64,000 nt of DNA, taken from positions 2,790,001 to 2,854,000 of the forward strand of contig NZ_CP085135.1 of NCBI RefSeq assembly GCF_020616515.1. Direction: 5' to 3'. Under the pieces are notes generated by a model, which worked only from the letters and a program-made list of their open reading frames with translations, searched no databases and was not told the origin of the DNA. Positions 12,636-21,236 of this stretch are shown here, piece after piece (the stretch's first letter is position 1; the number at the start of each line of letters is the position of its first letter). The DNA comes from Mesorhizobium sp. PAMC28654. Lineage in GTDB: Bacteria; Pseudomonadota; Alphaproteobacteria; Rhizobiales; Rhizobiaceae. A program made the translations under genes and the position numbers.

Positions 12636-12730
12636 CAAGCTGGTCGCCTCCGCGCCTAATGGACCCCGCAAGCTTATCTGTTTTCTAACCAATTGGCGCT
12701 ATTCCCATCCGCAAAGCGGGAGCAAGGCCC

Positions 12731-13759
12731 TTGGTGGAGATCGAGAACGTCGCCGCGCGGCACGCTGTCATGCTGGCGGTTGTCGTCCCGTGCTACAATG
12801 AGCTGGATAGCGTGGCTGAACTTTACCGCCGCGTTACCGCCGCGTGCCTGGAACATGGCCCCTCCTACGAGATCGTCCTTGTCATAGACGGCGCGACCGA
12901 CGGCACGCGCGAAGCCGTTTTCCGGCTGGCAGAAAAGGACGACCATGTGGTCGCCATAGACCTTGCGCGCAATTACGGCCACCAGATCGCCTTGAGCGCC
13001 GGCCTGGAATTCTGCCGCGGTCAACGGGTGCTCATTCTCGATGCCGATCTTCAGGATCCGCCCGAATTGCTCGGGGCCATGATGACGAAGATGAATGAAG
13101 GCTTCGATGTCGTCTATGGCCAGAGACTGAAGCGCGATGGCGAAAGCTGGTTCAAGCTGGCCTCCGCCTCGATGTTCTACCGCCTGCTGCGACGAATGGT
13201 CGACGTCGAGATCGCGCCGAATTCCGGCGATTTCCGGCTGATGAGCCGGCGCGCGCTCGACCACCTCAACGCAATGCCCGAACGTTATCGGTTCATCCGG
13301 GGCATGGTGAGCTGGATCGGATTGAAGCAGGTCGCGTTCCCCTATGAGAGGCACAGGCGCTTCGCGGGGACCACCCACTATCCATTGAAGAAGATGGTTA
13401 TTCTGGCCGTGGACGCGATGACAAGCTTCTCCGTGGCGCCATTGCGGTTTGCCTCGCTTCTGGGGATGATGTTCGGCCTGCTCGGGCTTGTCATGCTCGG
13501 CTATACCTTGTTGGAATGGTCCGCCGGAAACGTCTTGCCTGGCTGGACAAGCCTTGCGGCGATCATGCTGATACTTGGCAGCGTCCAGCTTATGGTTCTT
13601 GGAATCTTCGGCGAATATCTGGGACGCATGTACATGGAGACGAAGCGGCGGCCGCTCTACTTCGTCAACGAGATCGTCGCACGCAGCCAGGCAACCGAGA
13701 ACCGGAACCTGCCCGTCCATCATCTCCAGGAAATGGCGAAGAAGGCCGCGCGTGCTTGA
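12731..13759 (+). CDS. GtrB-like polyprenyl-phosphate glycosyltransferase (GT2, DPM1-like)
   Basis: Transfers a sugar (usually glucose) from a nucleotide donor to undecaprenyl phosphate on the cytoplasmic face. The GT-A domain shows VVVPCYNE near 18-25, VIDGATDGT near 52-60, the D-x-D-like LILDADLQDPPEL near 98-110, and the APNSGDFRLMSRR segment near 172. Two C-terminal membrane spans (about 232-262 and 275-300) are standard for GtrB/ArnC relatives. The open frame starts with TTG at 12731 behind GGGAG; an ATG at 12770 would remove 13 residues. It is followed without gap by a GtrA-like flippase gene. Confidence 0.9.
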   Translation: MVEIENVAARHAVMLAVVVPCYNELDSVAELYRRVTAACLEHGPSYEIVLVIDGATDGTREAVFRLAEKDDHVVAIDLARNYGHQIALSAGLEFCRGQRVLILDADLQDPPELLGAMMTKMNEGFDVVYGQRLKRDGESWFKLASASMFYRLLRRMVDVEIAPNSGDFRLMSRRALDHLNAMPERYRFIRGMVSWIGLKQVAFPYERHRRFAGTTHYPLKKMVILAVDAMTSFSVAPLRFASLLGMMFGLLGLVMLGYTLLEWSAGNVLPGWTSLAAIMLILGSVQLMVLGIFGEYLGRMYMETKRRPLYFVNEIVARSQATENRNLPVHHLQEMAKKAARA

Positions 13760-13794
13760 GCCGGTTTTCTAGCAAAAGACGCGGGCACATCAGC

Positions 13795-14241
13795 ATGCGG
13801 TCGAGCCTGCCGACTGACTTGTCGAGAATGCTGCGATTTGGCGCCGTCGGCCTGCTCAACACCGCCCTGGGATACACAACGATCCTGGCCGGGCTGGCGC
13901 TGGGCCTCGGTGACATCGTGTCCAATGCAACAGGCTATGCTGCCTGCCTCGTCCTTGGCTTCTTCCTCAATCGCCGATGGACCTTCCAAAAAGAGGGCGG
14001 TTTTCGGCCCGGTACCGCCCGACGATACGCGATGATTTTTGGTGTCGCCTATGGCGCCAACCTGGCAGTCGTGATCGCCGCCGTTTCGGCGGGCGTCCTC
14101 GAAAACCCGTTCGTTCATCTGGCGGGAAACTGCCTCTACACCATCATCTTCTACCTTGGTTCATCCCGCTTCGTGTTCGTGGGCAGCTCGGATCGTGGGG
14201 CAGCTGCCATGCGGGCGACGCCGACGGACCATATTCCTTGA
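13795..14241 (+). CDS. GtrA-family flippase
   Basis: A small 148-aa membrane protein with four hydrophobic segments, proposed in this family to flip the polyprenyl-linked sugar made by GtrB. The signature FGAVGLLNTALGY lies at about residues 14-26, with NATGYAACLVLGFFLNRRWTF later and a final SSRFVFVG. The ATG at 13795 gives the usual length; a TTG at 13756 overlapping the gtrB stop (TTGA) is possible and would add 13 residues. Codirectional with gtrB and the next membrane protein. Confidence 0.88.
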   Translation: MRSSLPTDLSRMLRFGAVGLLNTALGYTTILAGLALGLGDIVSNATGYAACLVLGFFLNRRWTFQKEGGFRPGTARRYAMIFGVAYGANLAVVIAAVSAGVLENPFVHLAGNCLYTIIFYLGSSRFVFVGSSDRGAAAMRATPTDHIP

Positions 14242-14274
14242 TCGGGGCGCCAGCGCGATGGCTTGGGACATGAC

Positions 14275-15765
14275 ATGAGCGAGCTTCAGTTGACCATGCG
14301 TGCCGTGCCGTCGTCCGAGGATACGCAGAGGACCCGGCTGATATTCTGCCTGTTCGTTGCCCTGGTCATGGCATTCGCGCTGACGATGTTTGCCGGTGCC
14401 ATCCTGCAAGACCCAGACAGTTGGTGGCAGGTCAAGGTCGGGCTGGACTTCCTGGCGAACCGGACCTTCCCCACCGTCGATACCTATTCCCACACTTTTG
14501 CCGGCCAGCCCTGGATCGCCAAGGAATGGCTGGGGCAAGTCCTGCTGGCGCTCGCCTACCAGGCAGGAGGCTGGAACGGGGTGGTGGCACTGATCATCGC
14601 CACGATCTGCCTGACGGTCTTCCTGATGGCATGGTTTCTCGGCGAATGGCTGAAACCGACGCTGGCGATAGGGCTGGCCTTCGCCGCCGCGGCCTTGATC
14701 AGCCCGATCTACACCGCACGTCCCCATATCTTCACCTTGCCGATCATCGTCGTCTGGACTGCGTTGCTTTTTGAGGCGTCAAGACAAGAACGGGCGCCGC
14801 CATGGTGGCTGCTTGCCCTTGTTGTCCTGTGGGCGAACCTGCATGCGACATTCACCTTGAGCTTCGTCATCGCGGGCTTTGCCGGCCTTGATCTGCTGGC
14901 GCGCATACGTCTGTCGAAGCCGGCGCTACTGGCCAGATGGATCGCTTTCGGGCTGCTATGTCCCGTGGTCAGCCTGATTCATCCCTATGGCTTCAAGGCC
15001 ATCCTGACCACGTTCACCGTCGCCTACGGCAATGAGGCTGTGCCCCTGATAACGGAATGGCGGGCGTTCAATGCCACGGAGCAGTTCCCGCAGGAAATGG
15101 CGCTGATGCTGATGTTCTTCGGGCTTCTGGTATCGCGGCTGCGAATCGGCTGGGCGAAGGCATTGTTCATTGTCTTCACCCTGCATGTGTATCTCAGCCA
15201 TCTGCGCTTCATGTATCTGTTCTTCCTGCTGGTTCCGGTTGTGCTGGCGGTGGAGGTCGGACAGCAATGCCCTTCGCTTTCCCTTGGGAAATGGGTGACG
15301 GAAAAACGCGACGGGCTGGAGCAGTTTCTCGCCAGGCGGTTCTATCCGATCTGCGGAGTGGCCATTATTCTGGTGACGGCCGCGATCTCGATGCTCAACA
15401 GCACGCATCAGGTCATGCCAAGCCAGAAGACCTCGGCCAGCGACGCGCTCGCATTCGCCGAGAGCCACCATCTGTCAGGCAATGTGCTCAATTCCTACAA
15501 TTTCGGCGGAACGCTGATCTTCCACGGGATCAAGAGCTACATCGACGGACGGACGGATCAGCTGTTCCTGGGGGGATTCACAACAACCGATGACGAAACG
15601 GGACACAGCGGCGGAAAACCAATCCTCGAAGCCCAGTTGAAGAAATACGCGATAGGCTGGGCGCTGCTGTCCGCGGACGACAGCCGCCAACCCTTCTTCG
15701 ACGAATTGGGCTGGAAGCGGGCATATGCTGACAAATACGCCGTGATCTATGTGCCCGACGCCTGA
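14275..15765 (+). CDS. Polytopic membrane protein, probable GT-C-like glycosyltransferase
   Basis: A 496-aa integral membrane protein with about ten spans. Near the N-terminus the segment LQDPDSWWQVKVGLDFL and the later TYSHTFAGQPWIAKEWLGQV resemble the conserved acidic first periplasmic loop of GT-C transferases that use lipid-linked sugars. A soluble C-terminal part of about 110 residues contains DGRTDQLF. Placed directly after gtrB and gtrA, it would be the transferase that adds the flipped sugar to a surface glycan, as in the three-gene gtr arrangement. The acceptor is unknown. ATG at 14275 is preferred to TTG at 14263. Confidence 0.7.
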   Translation: MSELQLTMRAVPSSEDTQRTRLIFCLFVALVMAFALTMFAGAILQDPDSWWQVKVGLDFLANRTFPTVDTYSHTFAGQPWIAKEWLGQVLLALAYQAGGWNGVVALIIATICLTVFLMAWFLGEWLKPTLAIGLAFAAAALISPIYTARPHIFTLPIIVVWTALLFEASRQERAPPWWLLALVVLWANLHATFTLSFVIAGFAGLDLLARIRLSKPALLARWIAFGLLCPVVSLIHPYGFKAILTTFTVAYGNEAVPLITEWRAFNATEQFPQEMALMLMFFGLLVSRLRIGWAKALFIVFTLHVYLSHLRFMYLFFLLVPVVLAVEVGQQCPSLSLGKWVTEKRDGLEQFLARRFYPICGVAIILVTAAISMLNSTHQVMPSQKTSASDALAFAESHHLSGNVLNSYNFGGTLIFHGIKSYIDGRTDQLFLGGFTTTDDETGHSGGKPILEAQLKKYAIGWALLSADDSRQPFFDELGWKRAYADKYAVIYVPDA

Positions 15766-15835
15766 TTTTCGATGCCGCTGCAAATGCAGCTTTGCGATTG
15801 CCCGAAGGCGTGTCGTCATGATAACGAGGGCCCGC

Positions 15836-15909
15836 GCGGGTATGATGTAATGGTAGCCTGTCAGCTTCCCAAGCTGAACGCGCGGGTTCGATTCCCGCTA
15901 CCCGCTCCA
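15836..15909 (+). tRNA. tRNA-Gly(CCC)
   Basis: A full cloverleaf can be drawn: acceptor GCGGGTA pairing with TACCCGC, anticodon stem TCAGC/GCTGA with loop TTCCCAA (anticodon CCC), T-arm GCGGGTTCGATTCCCGC, discriminator T and encoded CCA at 15907-15909. The 3' part is the integration site of the island that starts directly after it. Confidence 0.95.
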
Positions 15910-15911
15910 GC
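15862..15911. repeat. Left attachment repeat (attL) of the genomic island
   Basis: 50 bp from the anticodon stem to two bases past CCA, identical to 48004-48053. The bases on both sides differ, which fixes the limits. The tRNA gene stays complete on this side. Confidence 0.93.
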
Positions 15912-15988
15912 ATATGCCACAAGGGTTCGCAGCTGATTTGGCAACCGCCGGAAACGCACCGTTTTACAGGTAGTTTTACACAGAGCGT

Positions 15989-17008
15989 TCACTTTTTGGC
16001 CTGATCGAGTTTTCGGATGCGCTCCTTGATTGCGGCTCCGCGGCTCACATAGCGCCTTATGATGCGCGAAACATGGTCTTCTTCCCAGCCCATGATCTCG
16101 GCGATCTCGCGCTCGGTCAGGCCGGCGGTGTAGAATTTCGTCGCGGCCGTGCCCCGAAGATCGTGGAAGTGCAGATCATCGCCTTTCTGCCATGCGATCT
16201 TCTTGGCGTCGGAGAACGAGCTAGCCAAACCGTTGACAGTCCAGGGGCGCTTCTTGCTGCTGGTCAGGATGACCGGTGAACGCTTCGGTATTCGCCCGAG
16301 GGCGTCGCGCAGTTCCTGATAGAGCGGAATGATGGCTTCGCGCTGGTGTCTGCTTTTGCCGGTGCTGATGGTTATGGCGTCCTCATCGACGTGGGACCAT
16401 GATAGGCGGATAAGATCGCCTACCCGAAGGCCAGTGCATGCAGCCAGATCGACGGCATGAGCAATTTCGACCGAGCACGTCTTCTTCAGATGCTCGACGT
16501 CATTGTCTGTCCAGATGATTTCCGAGCGAGAGCCGCTGTAGAGCTGCCTGACGCCCTCGCAAGGGTTCGAGCCAATCTTGCCGAGTGGATCTACCGCATA
16601 TGAGAGCACGCGAGACAGAACCTGCATGCCGTAATCGGCAGACCTGGGCGTCTCGGCATATGCCGCGCGCCACCGACGGATTATTGGTCTGATCTTTTCC
16701 GGCCGATCGAACTGGGCGATGCGCAGTTCCCCGAAATGGCCGGCGATCCGGTCGAGCCAGGGACCCCAGTTACGTCGCGTCGACTCGGCGAGTTTGTTGT
16801 AGTCGGCGCTCGCCTTGTATTGCGTGACCAACGATCGAAAGCGGTTGTTGTCAGGTGTCGTGCGGCTGGCAATCGCCTCATTGTAGGACGCGAAGAATTC
16901 CGGGGTGCTTGGCATCCCAACAAGGCGCGGACCACCGCGCCAGGCATACCAATAGACCCTGCCCTTGGCCGTGACCCGGTGTAGGCCCTTCAATTCAAGC
17001 GTAACCAT
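15989..17008 (-). CDS. int: Tyrosine recombinase / integrase of the island
   Basis: Site-specific recombinase expected to insert and excise the island at tRNA-Gly. 339 aa from ATG 17008; the longer open frame to 17215 is antisense-like sequence without family character. An N-terminal arm-binding region (VTLELKGLHRVTAKGR) precedes a SAM-like core-binding domain (about 75-160). The catalytic domain holds Arg in ACTGLRVGDLI, Lys in STGKSRHQRE, the box HFHDLRGTAATKF (His-x-x-Arg), Trp in IMGWEEDHV and the nucleophile Tyr in IRRYVSR. All catalytic positions are present. It overlaps the upstream AlpA-like gene by 14 nt and lies 78 bp from attL. Confidence 0.93.
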   Translation of the reverse strand: MVTLELKGLHRVTAKGRVYWYAWRGGPRLVGMPSTPEFFASYNEAIASRTTPDNNRFRSLVTQYKASADYNKLAESTRRNWGPWLDRIAGHFGELRIAQFDRPEKIRPIIRRWRAAYAETPRSADYGMQVLSRVLSYAVDPLGKIGSNPCEGVRQLYSGSRSEIIWTDNDVEHLKKTCSVEIAHAVDLAACTGLRVGDLIRLSWSHVDEDAITISTGKSRHQREAIIPLYQELRDALGRIPKRSPVILTSSKKRPWTVNGLASSFSDAKKIAWQKGDDLHFHDLRGTAATKFYTAGLTEREIAEIMGWEEDHVSRIIRRYVSRGAAIKERIRKLDQAKK

Positions 17009-17303
17009 GGCGCTTCGTCTCGAACGCTGCCAGTTCGCGGTCGAGGTCATCTTCGTCGCTGACCGGAGAACGTGCCGCAAGCGTCTCGATGCCCGACAGG
17101 GCATCAACGGCACGATCGAGTGTCTGGACGTCCCAAACCTTCCGACCGAGAAGTTCGAACGGCCTTGGAAAGATGCCATTGCTGACGAGCTTGTCAAAAT
17201 GGGGCGGACTGACACCTACATAGGATGCGGCTTCCCTTCGGTTACAGCCGCGGCGGGCTTCGAACGGCAAGGCGTGAATAAGACCACATGTGATCATCGT
17301 CAT
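16995..17303 (-). CDS. AlpA/excisionase-like helix-turn-helix protein
   Basis: A 102-aa DNA-binding protein, start ATG 17303 behind AGAAGGAG. The core has a MerR/HTH_17-type winged helix (RREAASYVGVSPPHFDKLV) followed by a wing (FPRPFELLGRKVWDVQTLD), as in phage excisionases and AlpA regulators. It precedes and overlaps int, so it probably acts as directionality factor or regulator of the recombinase. Confidence 0.82.
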   Translation of the reverse strand: MTMITCGLIHALPFEARRGCNRREAASYVGVSPPHFDKLVSNGIFPRPFELLGRKVWDVQTLDRAVDALSGIETLAARSPVSDEDDLDRELAAFETKRHGYA

Positions 17304-17884
17304 GGCAGAATGCTCCTTCTGCTTGACGATATAGCAATATCGCCGGCGAGAAGCCGAAGTATGAGAAAAAAGGTCGCCCCCCGGAGAACACGGCGCCGAG
17401 GTTCGGAGGAGAGGCCAAGGTGATCGCTTCGCTGCATGTTTGCAACGTGTCGCCACCATGCAGTAATTTGAACGACTGGTGGTGATGTGAGAGAGGATTT
17501 AACTCTGATTTATACTGATAATTTCAATAACTTATTATATATTCTGTAACATTGTGACGGACTATAGAATGAACCCAAAAGCTGAATTAACGGTGGCATG
17601 GACAGCAGTCCAGGTCCTTGGACCAATGTCTAGGTGCCGTGCCAGTTACCGTGGGCCTGATATTTCGTTTTGAGCGCGTCGGGTTCTTGCCTATCTAGAT
17701 CCTCGACGAGAGGGTGGGGTGAGGCGCCTCTACCGCACCCACGACTGCAATATGGTGCGATTCTTCGCATGGTTGAAAGACCGGTGGCGCCGTCGTAAGT
17801 CAGAGCCCTGCCCGCGCGGCGGTCTTCATATTGCGGAGGTCGGTCATGGCGGTGACTTTTGCATGAATGCTGAAAGGTGAACCC
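17304..17884. other. AT-rich intergenic region of the island
   Basis: About 580 bases without a supported gene. A markedly AT-rich tract lies at about 17495-17570 against a GC-rich background, and could hold promoters for the excisionase-int unit. Small open frames here have no good start signals. Confidence 0.4.
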
Positions 17885-18196
17885 GTGACCACGAAGGAAA
17901 CGACCGCGAGCTGGATCTTGCGCGTAATAGGGGCGGAGATTGACCGCCTTCACATGACCGAACGCATGGACGTTCTGGACCTGGTTGATTTCGATCTTGA
18001 CAAACGGAAGTCAGAGGCGTCGGTCTCGCTAGCAAGCATCGTAAACAAGATTCGGGCATCGGCGGCGCCTGATCAAAGCCAATTTGACACGGCGCGCGCC
18101 ATCCGCCGGAAACTCGCAAGAGACGAACGAGCCGAGAAACAGATGCTCAAGGACATCGATGCGGAGCTCGACGCCAAAGGCATGCCGCCTGAATGA
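17885..18196 (+). CDS. Small conserved-looking hypothetical protein
   Basis: 103 aa, not recognised. GTG at 17885 follows GAAAGGTGA; ATG at 17867 is the alternative. The sequence is charged and helical, with an N-terminal segment (ASWILRVIGAEIDRLHMTERMDV) and a C-terminal Lys/Asp/Glu-rich stretch. It could be a small regulatory or antitoxin-like protein, but nothing in the sequence proves that. An IS3-family element begins 17 nt after its stop. Confidence 0.5.
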   Translation: MTTKETTASWILRVIGAEIDRLHMTERMDVLDLVDFDLDKRKSEASVSLASIVNKIRASAAPDQSQFDTARAIRRKLARDERAEKQMLKDIDAELDAKGMPPE

Positions 18197-18287
18197 CACC
18201 CGCCCTTGTCGAGTGTCCGTCGTCAGGGATTTTGAGACAAATGGCGGCCTGATTTAGCGGAGGCTCTGGTCCATCTGGGTTGTCAGT

Positions 18288-19283
18288 TTAAGCTGCGGCT
18301 TTGCGATGCTGCAAGCGCCGCTGTTCGATGGTCTTTCGCTTGATCCTTTCTCGTTGCAGCAGGATGGTCTGGCCGCGCCCGAAGTAGACGTCGGCGGGGG
18401 TGAGATTGTCGAGGCTCTCGTGGTAGCGCCGATGGTTGTAATGCTCGACGAAGGCGCCGACCTGGGCTTCGAGATCGCCTGGCAGGAAGTAATTTTCGAG
18501 CAGGATGCGGTTCTTCAACGTCTGGTGCCATCGCTCGATCTTGCCCTGGGTCTGAGGATGGCACGGGGCGCCACGGGTGTGGTCGATATCCCGATCCTGC
18601 AGCCAGTCAGCGAGTTCGCCGGCGATGTAACACGGCCCGTTGTCGGAAAGCAGCCGCGGCCGCTGATGCACCGTTGCTTGGTCGCAGCCTGATGCTGTGA
18701 GCGCCAGGTTCAGCGTGTCGGTGACGTCCTCGGCCTTCATGGTGGCGCACAGCTTCCAGGCGATGATGTAGCGGGAGAAGTCGTCGAGGATGGTGGAGAG
18801 ATAGAACCAACCCCAGCCGATTACCTTCAGATAGGTGAAGTCGGTCTGCCAGAGTTGGTTGGGCGCGGTCGTCTTGTCATGGAATTCGTTGGCCGCCTTG
18901 ATCACGATGAAGGCCGGGCTGGTGATCAGGTCATTGGCCTTGAGCAGGCGGTAGACCGAGGCCTCCGAGACAAAATAGCTTTTTGTGTCAGTAAAGGTCA
19001 CAGCCAGTTCGCGTGGCGACAAGTCCGGCTTGTCCAGGGCAAGCTCGACGATCTGGTCCCGCACGCCCTCGGGAATACGGTTCCAGACCCGACCAGGCCG
19101 TGGGCTGCGATCCTCGAGTGCGTCGACGCCGCCGCTCAGGAAACGGTCATACCAGCGGTGAAAGGTGGCGCGGGGAATGCCGAGTTGTTCCAGTGTGCGC
19201 CGGGCCGGCAAGTGGGATTTCTCGACGATCCGGATGATCTCGATCTTTTCGGAGGCGGGTATCTCATTCGTCGTCGCCCCCAT
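18288..19283 (-). CDS. IS3-family transposase OrfB
   Basis: 331-aa DDE transposase. It has an N-terminal HTH (about 25-50) and an rve core with Asp in LWQTDFTYLKV, Asp in LLSDNGPCY and Glu in QGKIERWHQTLK, then HYNHRRYHESL. ATG 19283 overlaps the end of orfA. The frame lies +1 to orfA and has a stop just upstream, so it is probably translated by reinitiation, not by the usual IS3 -1 frameshift. It looks intact. Confidence 0.9.
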   Translation of the reverse strand: MGATTNEIPASEKIEIIRIVEKSHLPARRTLEQLGIPRATFHRWYDRFLSGGVDALEDRSPRPGRVWNRIPEGVRDQIVELALDKPDLSPRELAVTFTDTKSYFVSEASVYRLLKANDLITSPAFIVIKAANEFHDKTTAPNQLWQTDFTYLKVIGWGWFYLSTILDDFSRYIIAWKLCATMKAEDVTDTLNLALTASGCDQATVHQRPRLLSDNGPCYIAGELADWLQDRDIDHTRGAPCHPQTQGKIERWHQTLKNRILLENYFLPGDLEAQVGAFVEHYNHRRYHESLDNLTPADVYFGRGQTILLQRERIKRKTIEQRRLQHRKAAA

Positions 19284-19638
19284 CCGCGATCATGCTTTTT
19301 TTGAGCAGTCGCAGTTCCAGCGCCTGTTCGGCGACGACCTCCTTCAGATCCCGCGTCTCGCGGCGCAGCACCTTGACCTCGTCGCTGGTCGCGGCACGCG
19401 CCGTGTCCCCGGCCAGCCGCTTCTTGCCGGCCTCGAGGAATTCCTTCGACCAGTTGTAATACAGGCTCTCGGCGATCCCTTCGCGCCGGCACAACGCCGC
19501 GATCGACTCTTCACCGCGTAGTCCCTCCAGCACAATGCGGATCTTCTCCTCCGCTCCATACTGCTTGCGGGTGGCCCGGCGAATGTCCTTGATCACTGCT
19601 TCTGCAGGGCGCTTCTCTGTCCCGGATTTCTGTCTCAT
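19264..19638 (-). CDS. IS3-family transposase OrfA
   Basis: 124-aa helix-turn-helix protein (KQYGAEEKIRIVLEGLRGE, then ALCRREGIAESLYYNW) with a C-terminal leucine-zipper-like stretch (LRRETRDLKEVVAEQALEL). It binds the IS ends and joins OrfB in transposition. It appears intact. Confidence 0.9.
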   Translation of the reverse strand: MRQKSGTEKRPAEAVIKDIRRATRKQYGAEEKIRIVLEGLRGEESIAALCRREGIAESLYYNWSKEFLEAGKKRLAGDTARAATSDEVKVLRRETRDLKEVVAEQALELRLLKKSMIADGGDDE

Positions 19639-19964
19639 CTTCGCTCCTTGAATGGCTACGATGAACCAGAAATCCTCCTCTCTCAGTTAAGCCGATCTTG
19701 TCTCATTGGTGCTGACGCCGGACAGGTCTTGGACAATCGCAGAGCCGTGGCGAATGGTCTTACGAGGCGCCCGTTGATGAGGTCCCAAGGCGTGACGGCC
19801 TAGGTTCGCAACCGCATCCAGGCGGGCGCATGATCACTGGCGCTTTGAAGGAACAGCGAGATGGACAAAGGAGACACGCGGCGCCTTCTTCATTCTTGTC
19901 CACGGCGGCCCGCCGTCAGTCTCCGTCCTCTGCCCATGCCCGGACATGTGGATGCGTTGCGCAA

Positions 19965-20711
19965 TTATGTCGACGTAGGCTTCGGCGGTAAAGTGCCAAT
20001 GCGAGCAATAAGGTCCTTTGCGGTATTGTGAATCCAGCGTCCACCTCGAGGAGAGGGAACCTCCGCCGCGTTCAGCGCCGCAGCCAAAGCCGATGGTGAG
20101 AGCTTCTTGCCAGCCGGCAGCCTTTCCATCTCCTTCAGGACGAAATCCCAATGGCGAAGCGCACGCTGATCGGCGTTGTGACGGTTGGCGCGGTTGCCTT
20201 GCCTGTAATTCCCTTTTGGAGCCGCCGCTCTTTCAACCCGGGACAGCAACATTCCGTCTTTCACCGCCTTTGACCGCGAAGCCTTCGTCTGCGCGGCACG
20301 CATGAAGAGAGAGCGTCGTTCGTCCTCGGACATCGATTGCCATGTGCGACCCAAGGATGCATCCCAGACTTCGACATCGAGAGCATTTAGCACGCCGACG
20401 CACCTGATGATCTGGTCCCGTGTCGTGCGCTCCATCAGTTCGCGAATGTCAGCCAAAAGCAGATCGGCGCCGGCGTTACGCGCTACCGTGATCGCCTGCC
20501 GGAATCTCTCACGCGAAACGAATGGCGCCTCGCGGTAAGTGCTCGAGTCTGGAAAATTCTTCAGGATGTGTTTTCCGCTTCCTTTCTCGAAGACTAGCTG
20601 GGCGGCAAGCTGACGCTTGAGCGCTCGGTTGGCATTCAGTTCCTCGCCCGAGTGGATCTGCCGTCTTACGTAAGCGAAGCTGTAGGCGATAAGCGGGCGG
20701 GCTTCAGTCAT
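19965..20711 (-). CDS. Degenerate serine-recombinase-like protein
   Basis: About 248 aa from ATG 20711 (ATG 20774 is possible). The C-terminal part (SALAAALNAAEVPSPRGGRW) matches the Recombinase domain of large serine recombinases. The middle (LLLADIRELMERTTRDQ) resembles the helix region of the resolvase fold. The N-terminal strand AYSFAYVRRQIHSG lacks the usual Arg-x-Ser-Thr catalytic motif, so the nucleophilic Ser seems absent. This suggests an inactive or repurposed recombinase. It may have regulated or moved the island earlier. Confidence 0.55.
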   Translation of the reverse strand: MTEARPLIAYSFAYVRRQIHSGEELNANRALKRQLAAQLVFEKGSGKHILKNFPDSSTYREAPFVSRERFRQAITVARNAGADLLLADIRELMERTTRDQIIRCVGVLNALDVEVWDASLGRTWQSMSEDERRSLFMRAAQTKASRSKAVKDGMLLSRVERAAAPKGNYRQGNRANRHNADQRALRHWDFVLKEMERLPAGKKLSPSALAAALNAAEVPSPRGGRWIHNTAKDLIARIGTLPPKPTST

Positions 20712-21236
20712 TGACTTTTCTAAACCTTGTCGAGTGTTCTCAATGTCGATGAAGGACGGAATGCATTCTTGCAAGGGCGCTTCACCAAGTAGTTCCGTGT
20801 GCTGGATGCGTCATTGATGCATCGACAGCGTCGGCGCCAGCCCTGGAGCACCCCTGTGACAAAGGCGAGCATTCGAAACGAACAGTTGCGACGCTGTCGC
20901 ACTGCGCGATCATCAGCCAGATGATTAGCGTCCTGGATTTCTTCGCCGGCGCGCTGGGATCACATCGTCCCTCCGTTCGCGTGGCTCGATTCAGCGACGA
21001 CTGCGGCGCGGCGAGGATGCCCTCGACCGACGCGATCGAAACCGATCGCCGCATTGAGAGCATTTCAGGTTTTCTCCACGGAGATACAGGTGTGCCGGTC
21101 GTGTGTGAAGCGCTGAAGTGCTTGAGGGCGCTGGTTCCGGGGTCAACGCGCGCATTTCGGCTCTAATAACTTGTTTCGCTACATATATGCATCACACCAA
21201 TATACGCATCGAAAGACAGAGAAGACGTTTAGGTCC
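20712..21236. other. Intergenic region of the island, no gene seen
   Basis: About 525 bases without a convincing coding frame; all short open frames lack ribosome-binding sites and have biased composition. Possibly remnant DNA between the recombinase-like gene and the Rep-like gene. Confidence 0.4.

Larger units (their letters stand above)
18214..19724 (-). mobile_element. IS3-family insertion sequence (first copy type)
   Basis: Ends TGTCCGTCGTCAG (18214) and, inverted, TGTCCGGCGTCAG (ending 19724), both with GAGACAA about 20 nt further in, define a 1,511-bp element with two overlapping genes. No flanking target duplication is visible (GAG on the left, GGT on the right), so one flank may have rearranged. 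Confidence 0.8.

Noticed and set aside
19290..19305. A7 run in IS3 orfA as a programmed -1 frameshift site
   Set aside because: orfB lies in the +1 frame and has a TGA directly upstream of its ATG, so a -1 slip would not enter it.
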